A stretch of 64,000 bases of DNA, taken from NCBI GenBank assembly GCA_039096225.1, contig JBBPEB010000002.1:434001-498000 (forward strand), written 5' to 3'. Made by a program: the position numbers and the translations under genes. Within the stretch, counting starts at the first letter, position 1; each line of letters opens with the position of its first letter. Of this stretch, positions 1 through 13,869 are shown piece by piece. The notes under the pieces were generated by a model. It saw only the letters and a list, made by a program, of their open reading frames with translations. It did no database searches and was not told the DNA's origin. The stretch comes from Blastocystis sp. Blastoise. Taxonomy: Eukaryota > Sar > Bigyra > Opalinata > Blastocystidae.

Positions 1-197
1 TTTTATTATCTAAAAAAAAAGAATATTAAGAAATATAATAAAAATATTAAATTATACCAAAATAATATATATATATATACTATCGATCTTTGATTCCAAA
101 GTGGAATCATCATTTGATCTAAAACTGAATAAAGAGCTTTGATTTCTAAGTATTATTTCATTTGTGACATTCCCATGATTATTCTCATTAAGAGAAT

Positions 198-420
198 CTA
201 AAGAAATATATAATCATAAAAATAATCATAAAAAAAAATAATCATTAAAATAACTTTAAAAATAGTCATAATCATAATAATCATGGAAATAATAATGAAA
301 AAAGTCATAAAAATAATCATTAAAATAGTCATAAAAATATCCATAAGAATAGTCATAAAAATAATTATAATAGTCATAATAGTCATAATAGTCATAGAAA
401 TAATATAATAAACCAACATA
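198..420. repeat. Degenerate TCATAA-type short tandem repeat
   Basis: About 220 bases are built from variants of AATAGTCATAA / AATAATCATAA. One minus-strand frame reads as a Tyr/Asp-rich YDY repeat, but it lies beyond the stop of the neighbouring gene and is most easily explained as simple repeat in the 3' flank. Confidence 0.6.
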
Positions 421-421
421 T

Positions 422-1266
422 TCATGAAACATTATATATATATATTACTATATGAAATTAATATAATTACTTACCTGAATTTGTAAAGCCAAAAACCTTC
501 GATAAAACTTCTAGAGTTTGTGGAATTAAATCATTAAGTATTTCTTTAGCTAGAATAATACAAAAGGATAACAATAATAATGAATACATATATATATATA
601 TTTATATATATATACAATAATGCATCCCACTAACGCTCAGCATAGTACTTCTATCGAATTCTATTCTATTTGTTGCATTTTTATAGCCTATAAAAAATAA
701 ATAATTCATATAAAAAAAATATATATATACCTTTGTTAGATATACTAACACCATATTTTGAGAAATTCTTCGTATTCAGATTAGTATTACAATTTTGGTT
801 TGATATATTTCCATATTTGTGTTTCTTTGCTTTTTTATGTTTCTTATTTTTCTTTTCCGCCGATCCATCTTTCGCTGAATTTTCATTAAGTTTATTATCA
901 GAAGCAGAAGTAATATTAGAAGAATTATATATATCTTTTGAATTATTAGTAGTAGTATTAGTTACATCAGTAGCTTCTTTCTTTTCTTTTTGTTTAAAAG
1001 AGACATAATCTGATAAACTTAATATTTTTTTAAATTCAATTGGATTATAATTTTTATCGTCACTTTTTATATCTATAATTTATAAGAATAATCAAGAGTT
1101 TATTTTAATATAAGATTTATATATATATATTCATACCTATTTTTGAAGATGATTCAAGAGGAGGAGCAGAAGAAAAACTGTAAAGTACTGGATATTCATC
1201 TATATATTTATGAGAAAAGTAATTATAATTTTTATCAAATATAAAAATTACCACAGTCTGATTGAT
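422..1266 (-). CDS. 3' part of an unrecognised multi-exon gene
   Basis: Five exons can be joined with consistent phase on the minus strand: 1137-1266, 731-1072, 616-687, 475-549 and 422-447. All introns are GT-AG, with donors GTATGA, GTATAT, GTATAT and GTAAGT. The joined frame gives 214 residues and ends in TGA at 422-424. No start codon lies at 1266, so a 5' exon is missing or lies further right, possibly separated by the CACTA insertion at 1975. The second exon is hydrophilic, rich in Asn, Ser and Thr, and has a Lys-rich block (EKKNKKHKKAKKHK) that looks like a nuclear localisation signal. The last large exon reads EILNDLIPQTLEVLSKVFGF. No family was recognised. Phase agreement over four introns is the main evidence that it is real. 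Confidence 0.5.
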
Positions 1267-1971
1267 CTATTAATATCCTTAATTTAGCAGCCCAAAAGTA
1301 CGGTGTCTTACACACTTTCACCTTTATTGACTTTGTTATTAACTTTTATAAAATAAAAATAACATCATAAAAACAGGAACACAATTCTAAAAATGACTGT
1401 TAAAGAAATTTTTCGAAAAATCTTAATTCCTGGCTAAAAAACGCAAAAAAACCATTTTCGCACAAAATTTTAACCAAAATTATTGGATTATTTTTATTTT
1501 ATCCAATATTTTTTATTTTCATAAAAACACTTATTTTTCGTTTTTCATTTTTTATTGTTTTCTCATTTTTTCTATATCTATTCACATACTCTATATTTAT
1601 TTTTATAAAATTAACTTTTATTGACGGGTTGGTCTTATAAATAGTTTTGACGCGTAAATTTGTTTATATTTAGAACTTGACAACATATCAATACACACAT
1701 CACTAACTTTTTACTCTAAAATGGTTTCAGTTGTTATGATAATGACCTCAAATAATCTGAAACAACAATAATTCCTTTAAATAACAACAAAAGACAGACT
1801 GATATCCGACACATTCCTTTTGAATAAACTTATTTGAGCTTTAATATATTTATTTAACTCTATATCCGTCATAAATATGTTTTATATTTTAATAATATCA
1901 TTTAAAAAAGAAATATTTGTTTATAAAAATTTTTCATATTTGATACCAAATTATATAATCTTGATATCTCT
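1267..1971. other. Non-coding spacer
   Basis: No convincing reading frame or RNA gene is seen. It may contain the missing 5' exon of the minus-strand gene ending at 422, and it runs to the ATT target duplication of the outer CACTA element at 1972-1974. Confidence 0.5.
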
Positions 1972-1974
1972 ATT

Positions 1975-1985
1975 CACTGGCAGGC
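1975..1985 (+). repeat. Left terminal inverted repeat of W
   Basis: CACTGGCAGGC is preceded by ATT. It pairs with the right end at 38903-38913. Confidence 0.7.
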
Positions 1986-2795
1986 ATATTTATGGAAATA
2001 AAACTCCGCGTTATGAGAATTTTTTCTTAATTATTTTTAAGACCATTTCAGATTACCTTTTTGATCGACAAAAGAATGATGCTTTAATTTCTTCTAATTT
2101 TTTAGTTATAAAATAACTCCCTGGTTTTCTGATTATAATTTAAAAAATGATACTTGACAAAACAAAACAATTATTCTAATTAGCATATTATTTTTATATA
2201 AATTTTATATTACAAAAACGAAATAAATAACAATAGATTAATTTATCAGTATATAATATATTATAAACAAAAAAAATTATTATTTTAGCTCTAATAATGC
2301 ATAGCTTCTGGTATATTAGTGTTTAATTAGTTTTGTTGTGTATAATACTAGACGATATCTATATATAGAAATGGATAAATTGTAAAAAAAAGTAAATACC
2401 TTCTATATTAATATGTTCTTGATTTGAAATACTATATAAAAAAATTATGAAAAATGTAAATGACATACCTTAATTGTTGAACAAACAGTGATCTAATAAG
2501 TTGGAAGTCACCTTTAAAATGGTACTATATATAATAAAAACAAACTAAAATTAAGTATAGCATTTACAAAAAATTCTCTATATAAAGCAATTTGAAAACA
2601 TAGAAGCCTAAAATAATATAAACAAAACAATATAGTATAATTACTTGGATTTTATTGTAAAACTGTTAAAAACATAAAAGAAATATGTAGAAATATATAT
2701 ATATATAAATAAGAAAATAAAGAAAATATAAGAAATTTCTTGATAATAAACCAATCAAGAATCAATAAAAAAATCAATTAATTGTATTTTGAATT

Positions 2796-2811
2796 GCGTC
2801 ATATATGACGC
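2796..2811. repeat. Perfect 16-bp palindrome with GCGTCA half sites
   Basis: GCGTCATATATGACGC is a perfect palindrome inside W, beyond the stop of the accessory gene. GCGTCA or its complement also occurs in X close to its left end (near 12135) and around 16536-16580, at the equivalent place downstream of the X accessory gene. It could be a subterminal binding site for an element-encoded protein. This is inference. Confidence 0.4.
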
Positions 2812-2920
2812 TAATATTATCTATTATTTTTTGATTGGCTTTATAAATATAATCGGTTTTCTCTATTTTATTAAAATTGGATTCCCATAAGTATATCTAT
2901 ATATATATTATATTTAGTGT

Positions 2921-3598
2921 TTAAACAGTAAAAGAATAAAATAAAACAAATATTAATATAATATATAAATATACAAAGATATCATTCTTTTTAATTGTAC
3001 TTTTCTGTATTTTCTTTCCATTTGAAATAAGTTGAAAACCAAAAAAAGAATGAAATGTACATTTATTCAATTTATCCGCTAATGAAGATCTCACTTCTTT
3101 AATAATAGTATAGTCATCAACATAAATTGTAGATAAATAACTTAAAAAGTATTTCTTAATAATTTTTAAAATAAGAAGGTATAAAGAATTATGAATATTC
3201 AATCTATTACATTCTTCAGAATGTATAAACATATCTTTTGCACTATTTCTTTCTCGTTGACTTAAAACATATGGAATATATTGTAGTACTTTCTACAAAT
3301 AATATAATTAAATTGCAAAAATATGTATATACCTTAATCATTCTTGTAGACGTTTTACATGAAGTAACGCTAATCCCATTATTCAGAGCTATCTTTCTTA
3401 AAGCAGTTTCTAAATCATCTGTTAAATACTTTGTCCCATAATCACCTAGATACAAAACTAATTGAATAAAAGATTAGTTATATACTTTTTCGATTGGGAA
3501 ACCTGATAGTACAATAAAATTCTTTACATGCAAGACTGATATTCATTTTGAATCTTCTAATTTTTTTAATATCCTCAACAGTTAGCTTACTATTCTTC
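2921..3598 (-). CDS. Conserved accessory protein of CACTA element W
   Basis: Three exons join in phase: 3486-3598, 3333-3445 and 2921-3292, using GTATAT donors and TAG acceptors. The same gene with the same exon lengths (113 nt middle exon) occurs in X at 16604-17333, where a start exon can also be identified. Here the first exon is unresolved. Shared blocks include KYLTDDLETALRKIAL / SYLTYDLEIAFRREAL, IPYVLSQRER / LPYVLTDRDL and VDDYTII / VDDYIII, followed by an FGF motif. The protein is about 200 residues and mixed alpha/beta in appearance, with no recognised domain. CACTA elements of plants encode a second DNA-binding protein (TnpA) besides the transposase. The position suggests an analogous role, but no sequence similarity to TnpA was seen. 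Confidence 0.65.
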
Positions 3599-3769
3599 CT
3601 AATAATTCAATTATGCAAATATAAATTCATAAATACTCCATTCAAGTAAGATAATTAAAATAATAATTAAAATCCAATCACTTTTTTTTCTATTTGTTCA
3701 AGCTATAATGAGAACAAGGACATATGGCTTTCATGGTTTTGAATCTAAAAAAAAGAGTATGATAATAGA

Positions 3770-6700
3770 ATGACTGCTTTAATTATACTAGGGATTGATG
3801 ACAGTGATGCATTCATAGATTCAGTAAACACATGGATAATAAATGATGAAAATATGTACGAACAGCCTTCAGATTTTTTTTGTGACCCATTATTCATTGA
3901 TTCACCTGCTGGACCACTGTTGAAGAATATATTTAATTCTGTATTTGTTTATCATTACTGTTATCTGTAATAATTAATATATTTTTTCTACTAGCAACAA
4001 AAATGTACTATGAATGATACAAGGGAATCAAGAATAGAAGATATAATATTTAAATATTGGTGCCAACTCAATGTTAGTAAATCAAAAATAAGAATTCTAT
4101 ATGAATTAATAAACGAGGCAATTCATATTCTAGTTCCTCAACAACCAAGTATTCCAATACCTCGAAATGGTCAGGATGTAGTAAGAAAGTATTGTAACAC
4201 ACATAGTGAAATGCCAATATATAAGAATATATATATCTGTAAAACATGTAATTCCTTTTTGGGATATAATACAGGAAGAAATTTGTTAAAACCAATAAGA
4301 GTAACTTGTCATAGAGAAGAATGTGATAATACAATAGGTATATTATGTATTTTATTATCTTAAATAAATTTCAGCCATTATTATATGTTTATAATATAGG
4401 TACAAAAATATCAATAGTACCTCTCATACCAAGAATTCGTTATCTATTATCTTCCAAAGATTTAATACAGGATATATCATTCTATGATAAAAACGAAATA
4501 TTTTCTGTTTTATCTTTAGGACAACAGAATTCTGAAAATATTCCATTATATATGTCAGGAGGTAACTATAGAAGATGTATTGAATCTGTGATTAATAATG
4601 GAGATATATTTCTGGTATTTAGTCTAACTTGTGATGGTATATCTCCTTTTAGTAACCCAGTTTCTAATGATAATGCTTCTTCTTTTCCAATACTTCTAAA
4701 ACTTCTCAACTACAATACTAATAGGAAAATCGATACTCGTTCTTATTGGCCATACTGTATTACAAATGAATCCTATTCTAATGTTGTTTTGGATATTATC
4801 GCTAAAGAGTTTAAACTACTATCTTCTGGTATCATTATGGATGTATATACAAATGGACATATAGAATCAAAACGAGTTGTTGCTATACTTTTGAATATAT
4901 ATGGTGACTGCGCGGCAATAACTCAAGTAGCTAGTTTTACAGGATCATCTTCATTATTTCCATGTCGTAATTGCGAACTACAATGGGATAGGAAGAATGA
5001 AACATTTCATAGTGGTATAAAGTGTTCATATAACAAGATAAAGCAATATATATCACTTGATACAGAAACAGGTAATATCATAACAGTCTCATATCCATCT
5101 TTCAGCCGAATTAATACTTATTCAGCAACATCATCAATATCGTCACAAATAGATCAGTGTAATATCTCCAGTCAGATAGTATTAAATAATATATCTAGTA
5201 AATATTTATATAAGGATGCTATTAATAATAATGATTATCCTATAAGAACTAAAGAATCTATTATTCAGAATAGAAATGAATGTGTTAAGGATAAATCTGT
5301 TAAAGGAGTTAAGCAAGTACCTGGAGTTTTTGAATCTTTGTTTTATTTTGATGCAGCAACTTTCTATAGTATAGACATAATGCATCTATTTAACAATATA
5401 GCAACTTTATTATTAAGTTTATTATTTCATTATAATAGTAATACATACATATCTATATTATCTAAGAATAAGAAAATAAATCCAGAGAACACACTGAAGA
5501 AACTTTATCTTAGTAAAGAAAACATTCTAATACTTCAAACAAGAATTCAAGGAATAAATACGTTATATAATAAGAATGAATATGAATTTCGTTATATTCT
5601 AGATGAAAAGAAGTTTAATCATATGTCTTCTCATACACGTATCTTCTTTATTTCCTATATTCTTCCTCTTATAACATATGGATTTACTGTTAAGGATTCT
5701 CCAATTGTTTTACTAATAAGTCCTTTTGCAACTGTTGTTCGTCAAATACAGCGTTATAATGGTAATACTGAAAATCATCTATTGCAAGTTCTCAAAGATC
5801 AATGTTTCTTATTTTGTTTTCTATGTGAACTCTTATTACCTAGAGAACTCATTAATTCCCAAATTCATCTTATTCAACACCTTCATCTAACTATTCAAAA
5901 TGTAGGATCATTACAATATGGATCAACATATGAATCTGAACGCTATTATTCATTTTTAAAACGATCTACATTTGGGAGACAACATTTTAATAATTCGTGT
6001 ATAGTATTCATAATAGAAAAAGAGGTGATTAGTATTAGTAGTAATACTGTTTCTATTCCAGATCATATTAATGATTCTCAAGTCTCAATTGAAGATAGAT
6101 CAGCTGAGAATGATAATATTAGTGATTATAATTATATAAATTATCAGGAAGATAATATTCAAGGTTTTAAAGAGATAAACATAAATAAAGGGAGTATACA
6201 TATGATAAAAGGTATAAGAGCTATGGATAGGATGGAACTCTCAGAATTGGAAATAAAAGATGTTTTAAAGATATTAATACATTCAAATAATCATATTATT
6301 AATAGATTATTATTCAAAAATATAAATATAAATAATATAGAAGCTGTATTAGAAGAAACTAATAATGAAGATGTATTTCACAGTCTAGTGAATAACTTTA
6401 GAAACATTGAAACATATTTCTATTCTGAAATCATAATAAATAGATATAAAATATTCTCATCATCATCAGAAGATGAAGGAGTAGAACAACGTGATAATTC
6501 ATATATTATGTATATTACTAACGACATAAATGGAAAATCAGAGATTCATTTGATAAAGGCATTGTACTATCTCCAAATTGGTAATTTAATATTAATAAGA
6601 AAACACGAATATCCTTTGGCACATGAATCAATGACTAATTTGTATTACATTATAAAAGATTCAAATAGAATAATGTCCAGAGAAAATAAATTTTCATCAA

Positions 6701-6940
6701 GTTTCTTATCTATAGTGGATATTGTACCCGAAAATATAATTATTGCTGATATTCACGAAGATAAACATAATATAGTAAATGAATCTTTTGAGACAGAATT
6801 GGTATTTAATTACTTTATACTTTTACATTATATATATATAGAATCAAGGAAAACAAAGGAAGAAAGAAAATCATACCGTTCAAGGAAATAGTGTGACTAC
6901 CAATACAGTATTCATGGCACGTTACGAAAGCTATATTTAA
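3770..6940 (+). CDS. Tnp2-type (CACTA) transposase with DUF4218-like C-terminal region
   Basis: Four exons (3770-3940, 3995-4337, 4400-6801, 6842-6940) join in phase to 1004 residues. Seen in order: a Cys-rich knuckle (C139-x2-C142, later C and C near 162-167), the Tnp2 block PLIPRIRYLL, then CDGISPF (D250), GDCAAI (D341), FPCRNCEL and SIDIMHLFNN (D497). A DUF4218-like block follows (LPRELINSQIHLIQHL from about 652, then YESERYYSFLKR from about 683). Tnp2 plus DUF4218 is the classical pairing of CACTA transposases, which cut and paste the element by binding its ends. The last intron (6802-6841) is supported because the spliced C-terminus (TVFMARYESYI) aligns with the copy in X. No disabling mutation was found, so W may encode an intact transposase. 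The first exon matches the X copy only weakly, so the start is less certain. Confidence 0.8.
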
Positions 6941-9900
6941 TAATCTGCTTATTACAATGATCATCATATAATAAAGTATTATATATATCTATAATGATTT
7001 ATTAAAACTATATATCTCTCTTATATAATTCTTATCTCCCTCATATATTTGTAAGTACCTATCTAGTATTCTAATTATTCACATTAGTAACGATTTGTTT
7101 TGTTTTTAGACAGGAGAATATACACAATTTGTATAATCATTTCTTCTAAATATGACTCCATATATATTATGTATTAATAAAGGGACAAATAATACTCTAT
7201 ATAGTATAACTAGTTGAAGCATATTGTAAGCTTTTTCATATGCAAAACTAAAATATTTATTATCTCTTTTCTTGAATTAATTAGAATATATAATAAATAG
7301 TATAGGTCAAAACATCTTCAGTATAAAAGAGAATATTAGAGTATTTTCATAAGAAGTGGCTATATGTTTATTTATCATGATAATTTGATATATAAAAGAC
7401 ATTATTCTACCTATACTTCTTTAATATATAATATAAACGTTATGATTAGAATTAATATTTTGTTATTATTAATTATAAAATAATTTCAAGTAAGAATAAT
7501 CGATATTCAGTAACACTTGATTATAAATATTTGAATAGAAGATAAATTAGAATAGATTATATTAGTAAAAGGATTGAATTAGTTGCAAATAGAGTTAATG
7601 ATGGAATAATATTTTGATTCAATAATAAGTTAAGAAAGTATTGATTGTAGTAACACAGAATTAGTATTAATAGTAGCTAAAAGGGAGTAATAATGCCTTA
7701 AAAAATTGATACGAAAGAATAGTATTCAACAAACAATATATTTTGTATTTTTTAGCATGAATAAATAGGTACATATATATATTCAAATATTATGTAGTAT
7801 TAAAGAAAAACCAAATGCAACCATAATAATCATAAGAAAATATAAATATCTGAAGAAAGATATTATTCTAATTTAGTATATGATTAGTAGTTATATATTA
7901 AATATTGCAATATTGGGGATAGTATACATGAAAGTAACATGACTTCATATTAATAGTATTAATATATTCAAGATTAATAGTATTAATTAAATGGATATAT
8001 AAATACTAAATGCTGATCAAATAATATGAATTATTATAATAAAATCACTAATATATACTGAATAATAAGAAGTATAGAAATAGCAATAAGATTATAGAAA
8101 TAATACCAGATGTTTAATATATATAAGTATCATTTAAATCAATTAAGATTTTAAGAATTAAATGGAACAATATTCGTAATATGAGTATTTGATATTGAAT
8201 TATTGTAAAAAGAAATAGTTATTGGCATATTAAAAGTAGTAGAATGAATGAATAGTGGAACTCAGAAATTTGTGGAATAATAGTATTACTAGATAATTAA
8301 TTCTATTAAATTATATATAATAATATAAGTGACTATTATTAAAAGTAACCAATGAGAATAAAAGTAGGAAAAATTAAAGGCTTTTAGAAGCATAAGCACA
8401 GTAGAATTGATTATCATTATAGATGTTGTAAATATATTTATATTGAATAAATATGAATAACATAATTCATTGAATGTATGATGATGAGAAAGATTATCAT
8501 ATAAATCAAGATATTAATTGATTGATATGTAGTTTAATATTAGTTGGTACCATATAATTAAAGAAGAATTGTAGTACTATTAGTTATATGAGTACTAATA
8601 CTAGAAACTAGTGGGGAAAGTAAAAACAAATACCAAATAGTAAATATAAATGCCAAATTTGTGCCATGTAGATGTTTTAAGAATATAAATAGTAGGTAGA
8701 ATAGAAGGAATATCATAAATGTTGTGATCATATTAAATATATATATTTATCTAACGGAGACCAATAATACAAATAGTAGGTGAAGTAGAAACATCATTGA
8801 TGAACACTCTCGACACAGTGATAAGCATATACAAATAGGATCAAATATATTAAAAACCTAGGATAAAGGAATAATGTTCATGCTTCTGAGTATGATATAA
8901 GAATTAAAACAAATAAACAACAGAAATAAAATAAAAACTATCATTAGTTAATATAAAATGAATAAATGAAGTGATGTGAATAATATATATGTTGAAATTG
9001 AATATAATAAACAAATAAATGATCAGAATTAATTTCATCAGTAATATGAGTACCGAAATTACAAGAAATAAAAACGGTAATATCATGCAAAATTAGACTC
9101 ATGCCTTTAATAATAAATTGTAAATGAAAACAACCTGCTTTCAATGCAATAGTTATAATTCTTATTATAGTCACAATAATCTCAAATGTTACAATTAGTG
9201 ATATTGAAATTGTTAATGATAATCAATAAGGGGATTTTTGTTTGAACAAAAGAGTTATAAGAAAAGATGGACTATTAATCAATATGTGTTGTATAATATA
9301 TGAAGTAAGTATAATAGCTTTAGTGATAGTAAACATATGTATAGTATACTTTTTGGTTATGATCGAAGTAATATTGAATAATAAGAAGAATTCAATTAAT
9401 ATAGAATCTTTGAAGCATATCAATGTTGAAATCAACTGTATATTTGTTAATAATAGAAAGAAACTGAATAAAATAGTATTGTTTCAATTAAAATAGTATC
9501 AAATATATGATGATACGCATTATGGGATAAATAAACCTTGAGAAAATGATAGATATAATAAATCAGAATGTAATACAAGTTTATACAGGTTGAGTGAAAC
9601 AGTAACTAGTAATAAGTGAGGAGTAGTAGTAAATCAAATCATCATATATAATTGTATAAATGATGAATATAATTGTGAAAATAGAATAAAATATAGGATA
9701 AGGAGTAATTTAGAAATAAACAACGAAGTAAATCATAATATCACCATAATGATCATTTGTAATATCCAAAGAATAATACATATAACAGGAGAAAGATGCA
9801 AGAAATGACATAATTAAGCCACAATTCGAGAGAGAGAATAATCACATGTTTAAAGAGTTTATATAGAACTAATAAATAAATCCAATAACAAGAAAATCAG

Positions 9901-12100
9901 AAATAATTATATAAACAAAGCAACTATCAGTGCTCGTATGTAATATTAAAAGTAGTAGGGATCAGTAACTATGGAACAATAAACTGACAAGAACAGAATT
10001 AATAACTCTGATAATAGAACAATTTAATACATAATCGAAAGAAACAAACACATAATTGATAAAAAGAATAATGAATAAAAACGTAATCATCTTCTATTTA
10101 TATTGATAGATTTTTATCACATTAAAAATAAGTTAACGAGAAGAAATATTAGGATGAATACATTATACCTAAAGGTATTTAATTGTATTATTAAATTAAT
10201 ATTTTAAATCAATTAATGAATATAACACTAGTTATATGTTCATAATAAGAAAATGATATGAAAGTGGAGAGTTATTTTTATTTTATGTAAGCAGCAATAA
10301 TAGATTACTTGAAATATAATGAAAGAGAAAAGTATACAAAAAGATACTAGGGAGTAGTAGGAAGTATAAATATATAGCTGTTTTTTATAACTATTAATTT
10401 AATAACGTGAATATCAAGACCTTAATAAAAGGAACATATAGCATTATTAGGTTTATTATTAGAGTTGACAAGACTAAAAATCTAATTTCGAATAATTTGA
10501 ATGTATCTGAATCATATTATAATGCTTAGCTAATATATAATTATTAATAGTTGTATCAGAAGAGTAAGTACAGAACTATTAATATATGCATCTCAAGAAT
10601 ATCAAAGAGAATTAATATAATAGCGGCGATAGAATATATATTATTTAATATAAGCATATTTCATTGTTTAGACTCACTCTTATTGCTCTAGTATTATATA
10701 AGAAACATAAATGAGCATTTTAGTAATTGAATATTGTTAGAAGGAGGATTAATAAAGGAATATATGTTATACAATGAAAAATAATTAGTATAATTCATAA
10801 AAACACACCAGAATCTGGCAAAAAGTAATAAAATTGTATTAGTTTGCCTAGAAGACAAATAACGAGAAGTGTAGATACATATATTAGTAATAAGTAGAAG
10901 ATTCCTAATTATAATAAACAACTTGATCTATATATATTGGTTCGATTTAGTAGATGATAATAATAAAATATACCTATATTTGTGGAGGAAGGTGAAATAT
11001 AAGCATATATATATACTATAAATGGTTCATAAACCATAAGGATCATTGATTGTATTTAGGAAATAATTCATACTGTTTTAATCTAATATAGAAAAGTGAA
11101 AACCATAATGAAGTATCTATTTTAAATTAAATGAGATCATAATGTAAAATAAGATAATGAATTATAAACATCCATATCTATATTAATATTATAAATAGAT
11201 AAATAATTATAAATATTCAAATATATAGTAATAAAAACTAAATGAATATATAAAAAGAATAATTAAATAATAAATGAACGAATATTTATTAATAATAATG
11301 CTGAAAATAAGCATAATTAATCAGATAATAGTATATAAATTCTGTTAAAATATTATTTATCATAAAATTAATAAATTTCTTTTAATTAAATTCTAATTTT
11401 AAAATTATTCTCAGAAAAACAAAAAATAACATAAATAAAAAATAATAGAATTAAACGAATCATAAAAAGAAAGAAATAATTAAAGAAATAAAATCATTTA
11501 TGTTAAAACAAGACATAATTATATACTTTTGCTTTCTTTTATGTTGATAAAGAACTAATATTTGAATGATAAGTCCTCATAATAACTTGTTATGTGTAAA
11601 AAAATTCTAAATACCTATATAGTTCATAATGTAGAAAATGCATGCTAAATTATAACAAAATATGTATACTAGTATCTATCTAAGGTTTGAACATAACGGG
11701 CAAATTGAAATAAATTATGGTCACGGTTATGTATTTGTTCTCTTTTAAAATACGAAGAATTAAATTTTTTCTTCGCTTTAAAAACGAAGAATTTTCGACA
11801 AAAAAAAATTTTAAAATTAATTCTTGGAGTTGAGTCAAGTGTTCTAAAGGATTCAAAATGAGTTTAATCAGCATTTATTTGGTGTATAACATAAAGGGAA
11901 TCTCGAAAATTTAAAGTACTCATTATGTCAAAATTGTCAATTAAGTATATAAAGTATTTCAACCATATATCTATTACGAAAATGTATTTTATTTAAAGTC
12001 ATAAACATTTAGAAACAAATTAAAGTGACTGTATTTGAAAAATGTAAAAAAAAGCCTTTGTTTAAAGTTTTGATTAGTTTATATTATGGCGCATCTCATA
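6941..12100. other. ORF-poor internal region of W
   Basis: About 5 kb between the transposase gene and the insertion point of X holds only frames under 85 codons. The plus strand is poor in C and full of TAG and TAA. The equivalent part of X (22655-27400) is likewise empty. From about 11500 it resembles the right subterminal part of Y. Nothing functional could be assigned. Confidence 0.5.
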
Positions 12101-12538
12101 ATACACTAATAGGTGATTTTCTTGGGACTGAAAAAGCGTCAAATGTAAAATTCTCACTTACTTTTTTTAAGACTAATTCAGATTCTCTCTTTTAGATAAA
12201 ATTAGCAGTGAAAAAAACTCTTTTTGATTTGCTAGATTCTATAAACTAGCTAATCAGTTTGATCAAAATGAATGGCTTAAAAATATAAGAATTTTCTAGA
12301 ATTTTCTTTATCAATTAATAACAGATTTCCGTTCTTGGTAGTTAAAAATATTATTGACAATCATAATACATTTCTGTTCTAACAAAACGATTTTGTACAC
12401 ATTATTACATAATCATACAGAATAATATATAAATATATATATATAACGAAATAAGTCATAATCAGATAAAAATTAAAATGATAAGAATAAATAAAAAATT
12501 ATTGTTTTCACTGTAAACGAAAAAGGCCATCTATATAA

Positions 12539-12539
<1 letters not shown>

Positions 12540-12569
<30 letters not shown>

Positions 12570-12856
12570 TTAATAATAATAATAATAATAACCAAACGGA
12601 AAAAACATTAACCCATATAATAAACTAATAATAATAATAGTAATAATAATAATTATATACACAACCAAATGAAAAAACATTAACCTATATAAATTATATA
12701 AATTAATAATAATAATAATATCATACATAAGCAAATAGAAAGTCCTAACCTATATAAATAAATAATAAAAATAATAATTATAATAATAATAGTAATAATA
12801 AATATAATAATATACAAAACCAAATAAAAATCGATTAACCTAGATAAATTATATAA

Positions 12857-12929
<73 letters not shown>

Positions 12930-13231
12930 TCATACATAAGCAAATAAAAAGTCACTAACCTATATAAATTAATAATAATAGTTACTATAATAATAATAAT
13001 AATAATTATATACACAAACAAAAATAAATCATTTATCTATATAAATTAATATTAATAATAATAAATCTAATAATAATAATAATAGTAATAATTATATACA
13101 CAAACAAAAGAAATAATCATTTATCTATATAGATTATTATTAATAATAATAAATCTAATAATAATAATAATAATAATATTTATATACACAACCAAAAGAA
13201 ATAATTATTTATCTATATAAATTATTATTAA
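12540..13231. repeat. Array of (AAT)n tracts alternating with short exon-like modules
   Basis: Tracts of TAA/AAT repeats alternate with conserved 20-30-nt modules that on the minus strand read TATATAG|GTTA...TTATTTG...GTATAT. Each module therefore starts after an acceptor-like TATAG and ends at a donor-like GTATAT. At least seven modules are visible, and the array continues at 15927-16140 because Helitron H1 inserted in the middle of it. Confidence 0.6.
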
Positions 13232-13869
13232 TCATTACTATATATATGAGAATAGGCAAAAAAATTCCCATTGGTCAGTTTTTGGAGAATGCATTTGATT
13301 GGCTACTATATACTAGAGTTTGTACCCACAACTCCTCTAAACTTACGGGGAGTTAACTTTTCGTTGAAACACAGTTCAATAGGATATAACATGTAGTTGT
13401 GCACCATATATTTGGTTAAGCGATATTATTAATAATTAAAAAGTTATTAATAAAAGAACAGAAAACATGATTTTTGAGTCGTTTTTGATTGGCTCTTTGG
13501 GATGACCCCGATAAAAATTGTTGACCAGACAATTGGAAAATAAACATGGGGTAAACTTGATTTTTTCTCAATCCCACAATATACGTTATCCGTGTTTATT
13601 CTTTATATTTATCTATTTTTTAATACTTTTTCATATTGAACACGTGAGGCCTTAACGGTCAAATTTAGATTCTTATTTTGACATCATATTCTGATTCAGG
13701 AGGTCCAAAAACCTAGGTGTAGCGATTTTCAGCTCCTGAGGACGATTTTTGAGTGATCCATATTTTCATCGATCTTCTTATAGTGGACTAATATTACAGC
13801 ATAGTAATCAATAGGTCATTAAACTACTATAGTTAAAACAAAGTCTTAAAATAACGAGTTTAAAAGTGA

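Noticed and set aside
733-1008. Hydrophobic plus-strand frame rich in Phe and Leu
   Set aside because: It is the complement of the phase-consistent minus-strand exon 731-1072.
12680-13021. Poly-Ile reading frame on minus
   Set aside because: It is produced by the (AAT)n module array. The short conserved modules are recorded as exon-like repeats instead.
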